DNA of 9,661 bases, taken from the NCBI GenBank assembly GCA_904420265.1, contig CAJFUU010000091.1, positions 1 through 9,661 on the forward strand. Direction: 5' to 3'. Source of the stretch: an uncultured Clostridia bacterium. GTDB taxonomy: Bacteria > Bacillota > Clostridia > Christensenellales > Aristaeellaceae. How positions within the stretch are numbered: the stretch's first letter is position 1; each line of letters starts with the position of its first letter. Made by a program: the position numbers and the translations under genes. The notes beneath the pieces are model-generated. The model had not been told where the DNA came from and did not search any database. It worked only from the letters and a program-made list of their open reading frames with translations. Shown piece after piece: positions 1 through 7,349 of this stretch.

Positions 1-624
1 CGCCCTGCGCCGCGAAAATCGCGCTGCCGGCAAAACCGGCGGCTCTGCGCCAGGACAAGCGGCGTTCAGGCAAGGAAAGGCCGCCCTTTGACGCGCCGTT
101 TCGCATTTTTCGCGCGATTCCGGCCGGGCGGTTTGTCTCTTTTCGCATCTTGAGGACACGTCCATGAGTGCATGGCCATATCCCTTCAGGAACCGCCCCG
201 GCGGACCGTCGCTGCGCACTTACACCGCACAAGAGTGGCGGCCGTGCTGCGAAGGGACGCCTTTGCGCTGTTCGCCTGCGTGGCGAAAGCAGGCGGTTTC
301 AGGGCCGGTATCCCCTGAATTTCCAACCCCTGTTTTTCACAGGGGACGCGCATTTGCGCGCTGTGGTAAGTCCCGCTTCCACCATGGACGGGGAATGCCG
401 GGCAATCGTGCCCCGGCCAAGCCGGGGTTTGGCCAAGCCCCATAAGGGCATCATCCCGGCGGCGTTATGCGCCTGAATTGCCGGGCCATGAACCAGAGTT
501 AAGCCGCCGCCTCTTTACGTTGGCCTTTGCCAATACGCTTCTTTCCTTGCCAGAAAGAGGTTTGACGATTTTTCGCATGGCGATCAGATTTCCGGCCCCG
601 CTCCAGGCGCGTTTTTCAATATAC
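1..624. other. Left-edge intergenic region, no recognised gene
   Basis: No reading frame here gives a recognisable protein. The short frames (for example a plus-strand frame from 164 to 445) are rich in Arg, Pro and Gly with no domain, as expected from GC-rich non-coding DNA. Several small perfect hairpins are visible: GCCGG-caaaa-CCGGC near 29-43, CCCCTGT-ttttc-ACAGGGG at 327-345, CCCCGGC-caa-GCCGGGG followed by TTT at 411-430, and TTGGC/GCCAA near 520-533. The 411-430 hairpin could act as a weak plus-strand terminator, but its T run has only three bases. The region may hold the end or start of a gene lying mainly outside the window; the frames at the extreme left are too short to judge. Confidence 0.55.
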
Positions 625-658
625 AAAAAGGGGCGCCTGGCAATATTGCCGGGCGCCC
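625..658 (-). terminator. Intrinsic terminator of htrA
   Basis: Read on the minus strand, a GGGCGCC arm (651-657) pairs with GGCGCCCC (630-637). The sequence between them, GGCAAT-ATTGCC, is itself self-complementary, so the stem is long and GC-rich. It is followed directly by TTTTTG on the minus strand (A run at 625-629 on the plus strand). It lies 25-60 bases after the htrA stop codon and has all the features of a strong rho-independent terminator closing this transcript. Confidence 0.9.
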
Positions 659-683
659 ATAGGAAGGGGGAAGAAACTTGTTG

Positions 684-1847
684 TCAGTCGATAATCTGCA
701 ACTCTACCGTGGCGGTGAAGGTTTCATACTCCGCCAGCGGCGTGCCGTTTTCGTCGTAGTAGCGGTAAATGGTCAATTCCACCGTATCGCCTTCGGAATA
801 CTGATCCACAACGGCGATCAGTTCGTTGTTGGTGTAAACGCGCTCACCGTTGATTTCGGTGATGATGTCGTAGGCCTGCAGGCCAGCTTCATCGGCAGGG
901 CTGCCTTCCTCGACGTTCTCAATGCGCACGCCAGCCGGCGGATAGTTGCGCATGGGCTCTTCCGGGCCGTCCCAGGCGCTGACGGTGATGCCCAGCCTCG
1001 GCCGCACGACTTCGCCGTTTTCAATCAGCTGGTCGATGATGTCCTTGGCGGTGTTGATGGGGACGCAGAAGCCCAGACCTTCATACACGGCCGTGTAGCC
1101 CAGCGACATTTTCAGCGTGGGGATGCCGACCAGTTCGCCCTGCGCGTTGAGCAGCGCGCCGCCGGAGTTACCGGTGTTGATGGCCGCGTCCACCTGGATG
1201 ACGGAAACCGGGCGGGTGAAGCTGCCCTGCGCCGTCACGCCTTCGCGCTCCAGGCCGGAGATGATGCCCGCGGTGACGGTGCCAAAGAGCACTTCATCGC
1301 CGCTGCCGGGGTTGCCGATGACGATGGCCAGTTCGCCGATCTGCAATGCGTCGGAATCACCCATGGGTACGGGCGTGGCGTCCGCGGGGGCCGCCTCGTT
1401 GAACTGGAGGATGGCGATGTCGGTGCCGTCGTCTGCGCCGACCAGCTCAGCGTCCATAACGGTGCCGTCCAGCCACTGAATCTGGTAGCTGTCGCCGTCG
1501 GAAATGACGTGGTTGTTGGTGAGGATATAGCCGCCTTCGCCGCTATCCAGCGTGCGGATGTAGGTGCCGGAGCCATAGCCAATCTCCTCTGTGGAGACGT
1601 CGCGGCTGCGCTGGTCCCACGTGGTCGCGCTGGTAATTACCTGCACCACCGAGGGCCGCACGTTCGCGGCGACTTCGGGAACGGGGTTGTCGGAGGAATA
1701 GATGGAATCATATCCGGTTACTTCCTCCGCGGCCGCTTCGGACCGCCTGGTCAGCAGTGCGCCGCCGGCAAAGCCGATACAAAGCGCAAGCGCCAGGAAA
1801 ATGCTAACCTGCTTGAGGAACGAATGCTTTCTCACATGCCTTCTCAT
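684..1847 (-). CDS. htrA: HtrA/DegP-type membrane-anchored serine protease with PDZ domain
   Basis: This is a 387-residue surface protease/chaperone of the HtrA (S1C) family, which degrades misfolded or mis-secreted proteins outside the membrane. The order is: basic N terminus (MRRHVRKHSF), one membrane segment at about 14-32, a short linker, a trypsin-like domain at about 57-275, and a single PDZ domain at about 283-385. The catalytic triad is visible: His113 in ILTNNHVISDG, Asp143 in DGTDIAILQF and Ser228 in NTGNSGGALLN. One PDZ domain and an N-terminal anchor instead of a cleaved signal match Gram-positive HtrA. An in-frame ATG 22 codons upstream is open, but the start at 1847 is preferred: it has AGGTGG seven bases upstream, begins just before the membrane anchor and lies downstream of the nearest promoter. 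The gene follows the kinase gene and is preceded by three tandem promoter units that probably respond to the adjacent regulator. The family call is firm; the stress role is inferred from family and context. Confidence 0.96.
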   Translation of the reverse strand: MRRHVRKHSFLKQVSIFLALALCIGFAGGALLTRRSEAAAEEVTGYDSIYSSDNPVPEVAANVRPSVVQVITSATTWDQRSRDVSTEEIGYGSGTYIRTLDSGEGGYILTNNHVISDGDSYQIQWLDGTVMDAELVGADDGTDIAILQFNEAAPADATPVPMGDSDALQIGELAIVIGNPGSGDEVLFGTVTAGIISGLEREGVTAQGSFTRPVSVIQVDAAINTGNSGGALLNAQGELVGIPTLKMSLGYTAVYEGLGFCVPINTAKDIIDQLIENGEVVRPRLGITVSAWDGPEEPMRNYPPAGVRIENVEEGSPADEAGLQAYDIITEINGERVYTNNELIAVVDQYSEGDTVELTIYRYYDENGTPLAEYETFTATVELQIID

Positions 1848-1854
1848 GGGAATG

Positions 1855-1860
1855 CCACCT
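1855..1860 (-). promoter_or_regulatory. Ribosome binding site that sets the htrA start
   Basis: AGGTGG on the minus strand, with a seven-base spacer to the ATG at 1847. It supports the shorter HtrA start over the upstream in-frame ATG at 1913, which would require translation to begin inside the promoter region. Confidence 0.85.
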
Positions 1861-1878
1861 TTCTGTCGATCTGCATGT

Positions 1879-1922
1879 AGTATACACCGTAGTTTTTCAT
1901 ATCGCGTGAACAAACTGTGAAT
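1879..1922 (-). promoter_or_regulatory. htrA promoter copy 1 (proximal) with two regulator half-sites
   Basis: On the minus strand ATTCAC (1917-1922) and GTTCAC (1906-1911) are direct repeats with 11-bp spacing. Twenty-one bases separate the second from a TATACT -10 hexamer (1879-1884). There is no good -35 hexamer; the repeat occupies that position, as expected of an activator-dependent promoter. The predicted start near 1872 would give a leader of about 25 bases before the htrA ATG. This is probably the main htrA promoter. The binding protein is inferred, not seen. Confidence 0.75.
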
Positions 1923-1996
1923 GTTTGTTCCGCTTGTTGTGGGAGCCGGGAAATTCTTTCCAGAACCGCCCGGGCTTCCCTTTCCGGTCTTTCAAC

Positions 1997-2040
1997 AGTA
2001 TAACCCGGAGATTTCAATATCGCGTGAACAAACTGTGAAC
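1997..2040 (-). promoter_or_regulatory. htrA promoter copy 2 (middle) with two regulator half-sites
   Basis: Two perfect GTTCAC hexamers on the minus strand (2035-2040 and 2024-2029), 11 bp apart, with TATACT at 1997-2002 in the same register as copy 1. The bases between the half-sites and just after them (GTTTGTTCACGCGATAT) are identical to copy 1. The predicted start is near 1990, giving a leader of about 140 bases that runs through copy 1. Confidence 0.72.
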
Positions 2041-2117
2041 GTTTGTCGGCGCGGCACTTTTTTGTTTCCGCTGCGCCCGCATACTTGCTCACCCGCCTCT
2101 CTTTCTGGTCTGCGACC

Positions 2118-2161
2118 AGTATATACCAGAGTTTTCGAAATCGCATGAACAGAATGTGAAC
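2118..2161 (-). promoter_or_regulatory. htrA promoter copy 3 (distal) with two regulator half-sites
   Basis: GTTCAC (2156-2161) and GTTCAT (2145-2150) on the minus strand, 11 bp apart, with TATACT at 2118-2123 in the same register as the other two copies. The upstream end of this unit touches the kinase stop codon (2167-2169). The predicted start is near 2111, with a leader of about 260 bases through both other copies. It is the most divergent of the three, but the hexamers and spacing are kept. Confidence 0.7.
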
Positions 2162-2166
2162 GTTTG

Positions 2167-3702
2167 CTATTGCGGCAATTTTTTTTCTTCCGGCGCCGGC
2201 GCCTCCGACAACTCAAAGCGGAACACGGTTCTTCCCGGCTCGGAGGAAACGGAGATGGAGCCGCCGTGCTGCTCGAGAATGCGCTTGACGATGGACAGTC
2301 CCAGCCCCGTGCCCATGCCGGCGGTGTGCGCCTTGTCCGCCTTGTAGAAGCGGTCGAAGATGAAGGGCAAATCGTCCGCGGCGATGCCGGGGCCGTTGTC
2401 CTCCACATAGGCGTACACGCGCTTGCCCGCGCGCCCTACGCCCACGCCGAGGCGGCCGCCTTCGGGCAGGAATTTCAGCGCGTTGTCAATCAGGTTGCCG
2501 ATTACCTGGCGAATGCGGCCGACATCGGCGTTCACCCAGCAGGGCGCGTCGGGCAGTTCCGCATCCACGTCCACATGCTTCTGGTCGATGCGCACCTCAA
2601 AACTCAGAAGCGTGCGCCGCATCTGCTCGCACAGGTCCACGCGCTCGAGGTTCAGGGGGAACTTGCCGCTTTCAATGCGGGAGAGGTCCAGCAAATCGCG
2701 CACCAGCGCCGTCAGCCGCGTGGTTTCATCCAGCACCACGTCCATATATTTTTCCCGGTCTTCCTCGGGAAACGCGCCGTCGCGCAAGGCCTGCACATAG
2801 CCGCGGATACTGGTCAGCGGCGAGCGCAATTCGTGCGATACGTTGGCCACAAAGCTTTTGCGGCTCTCCTCCAGGTTGGAAAGTTCAAAAGCCATCTTAT
2901 TGATTTCCTCGCCCAACGCCTGCAATTCTCCGCCGCACTTGAGCTGCACGCGGCGATCCAGCTTCCCCTTGGAAAAGTCGCGCACGGCGGCGGTGATTTC
3001 CTTCAGCGGCCTTGTCTGGCTGCGGGCGAGCAAAAAGGAAAGCACCACGCCCAAAATCAGCACGCCCAGCCCGGCGGGCAGAAGCGAAGGCAGCACGTCC
3101 ATAAAGCGCACCTGCAAATCGTCCACGGCGATGTGCAAAAGCACCGCGCCGACAACGTGGCCGTCGCTGTACGTCCAGGGCACGCCGATGGTGACGATGT
3201 CCTCGCCCAGTTCCGGGAACAGGCCCTGTACGCGGATATTGTTGCCCTGATAAATCAAGGCGATCTGCTCCAGCACCGCTTCGCTGGTGATGTAGTTGGG
3301 GTCGACAATGTTGCCGCCGCTGTCCAGGTATTGGTAGAGCAACCGGCCGCCATCGTAGCTGACCAGCCAGATGTCGGCGTTGTAACGGTCGTGAATGGTT
3401 TGCATCTTGGAATAGAGCACATAGCGCATGGTGCTGCTTTCAAAGATGGACTGAAGCTGGTTGAGGTGCGACATATAACCGGCCACCTCGTGCGCCTGCG
3501 TGCGCACCTCGTCCTCGTAGGCAGTTTGCCGCTGGGCCTGCAAAGAGGCGGTGAGGATGAATGTGAACAGCAGCACCGTCACCAGCGTGATGGACAAAAG
3601 GGCCGCGAACGTGCGCAGGAAGATGCCCCCGTGCGGACCGTGACGATGCTCCGCCACCGTTAGCTGCCGGCAGGCGTCGCCTTCGGAAAAACGCTCCTGC
3701 AC
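2167..3702 (-). CDS. Membrane sensor histidine kinase of a two-component system
   Basis: This 511-residue protein autophosphorylates on histidine and passes the phosphate to the response regulator encoded just upstream. The order is: cytoplasmic basic tail (1-30), membrane segment 1 at about 31-52, an extracytoplasmic sensor of about 150 residues (55-205), membrane segment 2 at about 206-226, HAMP linker at about 227-280, HisKA with His290 in NVSHELRSPLTSIRGY, and the ATPase domain. ATP-binding motifs are N box NLIDNA (403-408), G1 DNGPGI (435-440) and G2 GTGLGLS (464-470). The sensor ends in a VPWTYSDGHVVGAVLL-like stretch that recalls Cache-type domains; this is only a resemblance. The start is a GTG at 3702, chosen because a GAGGTGA ribosome binding site lies inside the last codons of the regulator gene. 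One base separates that gene's stop from this start, so the two are co-transcribed and probably translationally coupled. The signal sensed is unknown; envelope or secretion stress is inferred from the htrA neighbour. Confidence 0.95.
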   Translation of the reverse strand: MQERFSEGDACRQLTVAEHRHGPHGGIFLRTFAALLSITLVTVLLFTFILTASLQAQRQTAYEDEVRTQAHEVAGYMSHLNQLQSIFESSTMRYVLYSKMQTIHDRYNADIWLVSYDGGRLLYQYLDSGGNIVDPNYITSEAVLEQIALIYQGNNIRVQGLFPELGEDIVTIGVPWTYSDGHVVGAVLLHIAVDDLQVRFMDVLPSLLPAGLGVLILGVVLSFLLARSQTRPLKEITAAVRDFSKGKLDRRVQLKCGGELQALGEEINKMAFELSNLEESRKSFVANVSHELRSPLTSIRGYVQALRDGAFPEEDREKYMDVVLDETTRLTALVRDLLDLSRIESGKFPLNLERVDLCEQMRRTLLSFEVRIDQKHVDVDAELPDAPCWVNADVGRIRQVIGNLIDNALKFLPEGGRLGVGVGRAGKRVYAYVEDNGPGIAADDLPFIFDRFYKADKAHTAGMGTGLGLSIVKRILEQHGGSISVSSEPGRTVFRFELSEAPAPEEKKLPQ

Positions 3703-3703
3703 G

Positions 3704-4387
3704 CTACTTCACCTCGAATTTGTAACCCACGCCCCACACGGTTTTGATTTGCCAGCCCAGCTCCTCGCCGCCGGCCAGCTTTTCGCGCAGGCGCTTTACA
3801 TGCACATCCACCGTGCGCGAATCGCCGAAGTAGTCGTAGCCCCACACCTGCTCGAGCAGTTGCTCGCGCGTAAACACCATGCCGGGATGGCTGGCCAGGA
3901 AATACAGAAGTTCGATTTCCCGCGGCGGCATTTCCAGGGGCTTGCCCATGTAGGTGACGGTATATTGGCTGATGTTGATGGTCAATCCCGGGAACACCAG
4001 CTCTTTTTCCGGCGTGTCCGCGGCCTGGAAGCGGCGGATGACCGCCTTGATGCGCGCCACCAGTTCCTTCATGTCGAAGGGCTTGACGATATAATCGTCC
4101 GCGCCCAGTTCCAGGCCCAGCACCTTGTCAAACGTTTCATCCTTGGCGGTGAGCATGATGATGGGAATGTTGGAAATTTTGCGCACTTCGCGGCACACCT
4201 GCCAGCCGTCCATGCCCGGCAGCATTACGTCCAGCAGCATCAAATTCGGCGGCGCGGCCCGGAAAGCCTTCACGGCCTCGTCGCCACGCTCGGCGCAGGT
4301 GACCTCGAAGCCCTCCTTTTCCAGATACAGCCGTACCAGTTCGCGAATGTTGGGATCGTCGTCCACGACCATGATCTTCGTTTTCAT
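3704..4387 (-). CDS. OmpR/PhoB-family response regulator
   Basis: This 227-residue regulator has a receiver domain (1-120) and a winged-helix DNA-binding domain (about 130-227). Receiver residues are all present: acidic Asp9-Asp10-Asp11, phospho-acceptor Asp53 in LLDVMLPGMDG, Thr80 in IIMLTA and Lys102 in YIVKPFD. The C-terminal half has the family's REQLLEQVWGYDYFGDSRTV segment, the recognition helix around SRTVDVHVKRLREKL, and a final wing, WGVGYKFE. Proteins of this class bind direct repeats with one hexamer per helical turn (about 11 bp). Such repeats occur before this gene and three times before htrA. The start is an ATG with AGGAGG (4395-4400) seven bases upstream. It is the first gene of the regulator-kinase pair. 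By family it resembles PhoP/WalR/CssR-type regulators; the sequence alone does not say which subgroup. Confidence 0.96.
   Translation of the reverse strand: MKTKIMVVDDDPNIRELVRLYLEKEGFEVTCAERGDEAVKAFRAAPPNLMLLDVMLPGMDGWQVCREVRKISNIPIIMLTAKDETFDKVLGLELGADDYIVKPFDMKELVARIKAVIRRFQAADTPEKELVFPGLTINISQYTVTYMGKPLEMPPREIELLYFLASHPGMVFTREQLLEQVWGYDYFGDSRTVDVHVKRLREKLAGGEELGWQIKTVWGVGYKFEVK
3709..3715 (-). promoter_or_regulatory. Ribosome binding site of the kinase gene, inside the regulator gene
   Basis: GAGGTGA on the minus strand overlaps the last Glu-Val-Lys codons of the response regulator and lies seven bases before the GTG at 3702. It fixes the kinase start at a GTG codon and indicates coupling of regulator and kinase translation. 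Confidence 0.8.
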
Positions 4388-4426
4388 TGCTTTCCCTCCT
4401 CGCTGGCTCCTTTTCCAGCACTGTTT

Positions 4427-4470
4427 ATCCTAGCACGCGGCTGTGAACCGCCTGTGAACGGGGCGTGAAC
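4427..4470 (-). promoter_or_regulatory. Response regulator promoter with three GTTCAC half-sites
   Basis: On the minus strand three perfect GTTCAC hexamers lie at 4465-4470, 4454-4459 and 4443-4448, each 11 bp from the next. A -10-like TAGGAT is at 4427-4432. The first two half-sites sit in exactly the same register to the -10 as the pairs in front of htrA (21 bases between the second hexamer and the -10); the third is an extra site closer to the -10. The predicted start near 4420 gives a leader of about 33 bases. This indicates positive autoregulation, though binding is inferred. Confidence 0.75.
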
Positions 4471-4712
4471 GCTCCGCCTGGTTTGCAGAGGCAGAACCGG
4501 CGGCAGGGGGATGTCCGCAATCGCAAGCTGCCTGCAAAACCGCTTCCGGCGGGCCTGCCCAAAACGGCGGAATCGCCTTGCCGTTTTCCGACCACCCCGC
4601 GCCGCTTATGGGCGGGCAAAAGGAGGAAAACGGCGGAGGGGCAAAGCCGTCCCCGTTACATGGAAATTTGCGGCGCGGCGTCCGGAAGCGGAAACGCCTC
4701 CCTGGCCGCCGC
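4471..4712. other. mutS2-to-regulator intergenic region with inverted repeats
   Basis: There is no gene here. Three complementary arms occur on the plus strand: AAAACGGC (4561-4568), GCCGTTTTCC (4580-4589) and GGAAAACGGC (4625-4634). The middle arm can pair perfectly with either flank, so the two hairpins are mutually exclusive. A weaker hairpin, GGAAGCG-gaaa-CGCCTCC (4684-4701), lies just after the mutS2 stop and has no T run. Confidence 0.6.
4561..4587 (-). terminator. Possible bidirectional terminator after mutS2
   Basis: An eight-base perfect inverted repeat, AAAACGGC/GCCGTTTT, with an 11-base loop. On either strand the stem ends in TTTT, the arrangement of a bidirectional intrinsic terminator, but the Ts are part of the stem rather than a free tail. 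It lies about 130 bases past the mutS2 stop and before the regulator promoter, so it could separate the two transcripts. Confidence 0.4.
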
Positions 4713-7070
4713 TTATTTGAGCGTTACCACGGTGACGCCGTCTTCGCCCTCGCCGTAGCGGCCGAGGCGAAATTCGCTCACCGCGGGATGCTTTTTCAGG
4801 TGTTTCTGGATGCCGGCGCGCAAAACGCCGGTACCCTTGCCGTGGATAACATATACCTGCTTTAAGCGGTTGAGCGCGGCCCCGTCCAAAAACATATCCA
4901 CGGCGAGGATGGCCTCCTCCAGCGTCATGCCGCGCACGTCGCATTCGGTTTCCACAGCCCGGGGCGCGAACGCCGTCGCGCTTGCGGAAGGGCGTTTTTT
5001 GGCGGGTTTTTCCGGGGCGGCGCGGCGCACGTCGCGCACGTTTACCTTCAGTTTCAGCGCTCCGGCCTGTACGGTCAGTTCGCCCCTGCTGTCCGGGGCG
5101 GTAAGCGCCTCGCCGCGCGCGTTAAGGTTGACAAGCAGCAGCGCGTCGCCCGGCTTGATGCCCTGCGGGGCTTCGCCGCCTTCGGCCTGCGCCGGGCGGA
5201 TGGTTTCGGCATTGGCGTCCACGGCGGATTGCAGTTGGGCGCGCAGGTTGTGCAGCTCGTGCTCCTTGACGGTGGCGGCGCTTTTGCGCTTGAGTTCGGA
5301 AATGACCTGCTCGGCCTCGCGCTGCGCTTTTTGCAGGATGCGCCGCGCCTCTTCCTTGGCTTTTTTGATTTCCGCCTCACGGCGGCTTTCCAGCTGCCTT
5401 TGCAGGCGTTCCGCCTCATCGCGCAGTTTTTGCGTCTCCTGATGGGCCTCTTCGGCCAGGCGGCGCTCTTTTTCAGCGATTTGACGGTGGTACTCCGCCC
5501 CGGCAATCACGTCTTCAAAGCGAATCTGGTCGCGCGTGAGATGCTCGCCGGCCTTTTGAATGAGAAAATCCGGCAGCCCCAGCTTGCGGGAAATTTCAAA
5601 GGCGTTGGATTTGCCCGGCACGCCGATGGAAAGGCGATAGGTGGGCCGCAGGGTTTCCACGTCGAATTCCACCGAGGCGTTTTCCACGCCCGGCGTGGAA
5701 AGGGCGAAGGCCTTGAGCTCGCTGTAATGCGTGGTGGCCAGAGTGGCCACCTTCATGGAAAGCAGATGCTCCAGAATCGCCATGGCCAGGGCCGCGCCCT
5801 CGGTGGGGTCGGTGCCCGCGCCCAGTTCGTCAAACAGCGCCAGCGAGCGCGGCGTGACCGCCTGCAGGATGGCGACGATGTTGGTCATGTGCGAGGAAAA
5901 TGTGGAGAGCGACTGCTCGATGGACTGCTCGTCGCCAATGTCGGCGAACACTTCGTCGAACACGGGCAACTCGCTTCCGTAGGCGGCGGGAATCTGCAAT
6001 CCGGACTGGGCCATCAGGGCAAGCAACCCCACGGTTTTCAGCGTCACCGTTTTGCCGCCGGTGTTGGGGCCGGTGATGACCAGCGTGGTAAATTCCACGC
6101 CCATCCACAGCGTGGAGGGCACCACCTTTTCCGGGTCGATAAGGGGATGCCGGGCGCGCATCAGGTTCACGCGCCCATCCTCGTTGATCTTCGGCGGCGC
6201 GGCGCGCATTTCCCGGGCGAGGGCGGCGCGGGCGAAAATCATGTCCAGATTGGCCAGCACATCGATGTTGTGCCGGTAGAGGTCGGCGTCCGGAGCCACG
6301 CGATCGGTAAACTCGCCAAGGATGCGGTCGATCTCCTGCCGTTCCTTGAGCGTCCACTGCTTGATGTCGTTGCCGGCCTCCACCACCGCCACCGGCTCCA
6401 CAAACAGCGTCGAACCGCTGCCGGACTGGTCGTGCACAAGCCCGGGCACAAACTGGCGGCTGTCCGCGCGCACGGGAATGACGTAGCGGCCGTTGCGCAT
6501 GGTGATGATGGCGTCCTGCAAATACTTCTGCATGGACGAAGAGCGGATGATGGCGTTGAGCCGCTCGCGCACCTTGTCGTTGAGGGCGCGCAGGCGGCGG
6601 CGGATGTCGTACAACTCCGGGCTGGCGCGGTCGGCCATTTCCTCTTCGGAGAGGATGGCGTTGAAAATCTCCTCCTCCAAAGAGCGATTGGTGGCCAGTT
6701 CCGAAGCGATGGCGGAAAGCGTGCGCGTATCCTCGCGGTCGTTGACCAGGGCGGAGCGCACCGTGCGCGCCGCCCGCAGGCCTTCGGCAATGGTCAAAAG
6801 CGCCTTCATGGAAAGCGTGGAGCCGACTTTGGCAAGCTGCAAATATTCGGATACGTCGCTGAAATACGCCATCGGCGAGCCGCCGTGGTAAGCGTAGGCG
6901 GAAAGCGCTTCCTCGGTTTCCTGTTGCAGGCGGCGCACCGTGGCAATATCGCCCGAGGGCCGCAGCGCTCTTGCCGCCGCCTTGCCCGGGTCGGTCATGG
7001 CCATGCCCGCCAGCCGGTCGAGGATTTTTGGATATTCCAATACGCGCAGGTTTCTTTCTTGCATCGTCAT
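4713..7070 (-). CDS. mutS2: MutS2 ATPase with C-terminal Smr domain
   Basis: This 785-residue protein has the usual length of Bacillota MutS2. It lacks the N-terminal mismatch-recognition domain of MutS and starts directly in the lever/core helices (about 1-300). The ABC-type ATPase follows: Walker A GPNTGGKT (334-341), Walker B LALFDE with Asp414-Glu415, and the dimer-interface stretch GAGTDPTEGAALA (417-429). Then come a long charged coiled coil (about 525-615), a small basic/beta linker (about 635-685), a Lys/Ala-rich hinge, and a Smr domain (about 705-785) with DVRG (711-714) and HGKGTG (743-748). MutS2 proteins are known to suppress recombination and, in Bacillus subtilis, to act on collided ribosomes through the Smr part. 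The start at 7070 (MTMQERNLRV) has a weak GGGG six bases upstream; 7064 is an equally possible start. The frame stays open for about 230 more codons upstream, but that stretch is repeat-array sequence and unlike MutS2. Confidence 0.96.
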   Translation of the reverse strand: MTMQERNLRVLEYPKILDRLAGMAMTDPGKAAARALRPSGDIATVRRLQQETEEALSAYAYHGGSPMAYFSDVSEYLQLAKVGSTLSMKALLTIAEGLRAARTVRSALVNDREDTRTLSAIASELATNRSLEEEIFNAILSEEEMADRASPELYDIRRRLRALNDKVRERLNAIIRSSSMQKYLQDAIITMRNGRYVIPVRADSRQFVPGLVHDQSGSGSTLFVEPVAVVEAGNDIKQWTLKERQEIDRILGEFTDRVAPDADLYRHNIDVLANLDMIFARAALAREMRAAPPKINEDGRVNLMRARHPLIDPEKVVPSTLWMGVEFTTLVITGPNTGGKTVTLKTVGLLALMAQSGLQIPAAYGSELPVFDEVFADIGDEQSIEQSLSTFSSHMTNIVAILQAVTPRSLALFDELGAGTDPTEGAALAMAILEHLLSMKVATLATTHYSELKAFALSTPGVENASVEFDVETLRPTYRLSIGVPGKSNAFEISRKLGLPDFLIQKAGEHLTRDQIRFEDVIAGAEYHRQIAEKERRLAEEAHQETQKLRDEAERLQRQLESRREAEIKKAKEEARRILQKAQREAEQVISELKRKSAATVKEHELHNLRAQLQSAVDANAETIRPAQAEGGEAPQGIKPGDALLLVNLNARGEALTAPDSRGELTVQAGALKLKVNVRDVRRAAPEKPAKKRPSASATAFAPRAVETECDVRGMTLEEAILAVDMFLDGAALNRLKQVYVIHGKGTGVLRAGIQKHLKKHPAVSEFRLGRYGEGEDGVTVVTLK

Positions 7071-7349
7071 TCCATTCCCCGGGACAACGCCCGGATGTCG
7101 TCGTGCGGCCCACTGGGGGCCCAATTGGGTTGGGACGGCTTGGCCCGGCTTACGCGGAATTCCCGCACCGTCTGTCGTTGGATGCGGGGGGAAGGCGAGC
7201 CCCGGACCTGCCATAGCAGGCGATGGGCAATGCGTTCCAGCCTGCACATATTGCCTGCTTTTGCCGGATGGGCGGCAAGACACAAGGCTTGGCCTGCCGC
7301 GGGAAGCGCGGGGTGGCGCGTCCGCCCCATGCGAAATTGCCAGCGCCGC

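Larger units (their letters stand above)
1879..2166 (-). repeat. Three tandem copies of a ~120-bp promoter-operator unit
   Basis: The unit recurs at offsets of 118 and 121 bp, measured between the downstream GTTCAC hexamers at 1906, 2024 and 2145. Best conserved are the paired half-sites with the preceding CAAAC, the -10 hexamer, and a purine-rich stretch after the -10 (AGACC-GAAAG-GA in copies 2 and 3, partly kept in copy 1, where it becomes the htrA ribosome binding site). The remaining spacer has diverged strongly. Thus the regulatory bases look preserved while the rest drifted after tandem duplication. A spurious 100-codon minus-strand frame runs through the repeats. Confidence 0.85.

Noticed and set aside
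2..148. Minus-strand ATG at 148 opening a frame to the left edge (MRKETNRPAGIARK...)
   Set aside because: Only 49 codons are visible, there is no good ribosome binding site and no recognisable family. It could be the start of a gene outside the window but cannot be supported.
558..590. TTGACG at the htrA 3' side as a plus-strand promoter for an antisense transcript
   Set aside because: The -10 match (TCAGAT) is poor, the spacing is 16, and the palindromic terminator lies just downstream.
1844..2146. 100-codon minus-strand frame through the promoter repeats before htrA
   Set aside because: It runs across two promoter units, its repeated peptide segments merely reflect the DNA repeat, and it overlaps the htrA start in another frame. 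No plausible ribosome binding site or domain.
2164..3663. 499-codon plus-strand frame opposite the histidine kinase
   Set aside because: Antisense shadow of a kinase with all catalytic motifs intact; long opposite frames are common at this GC content.
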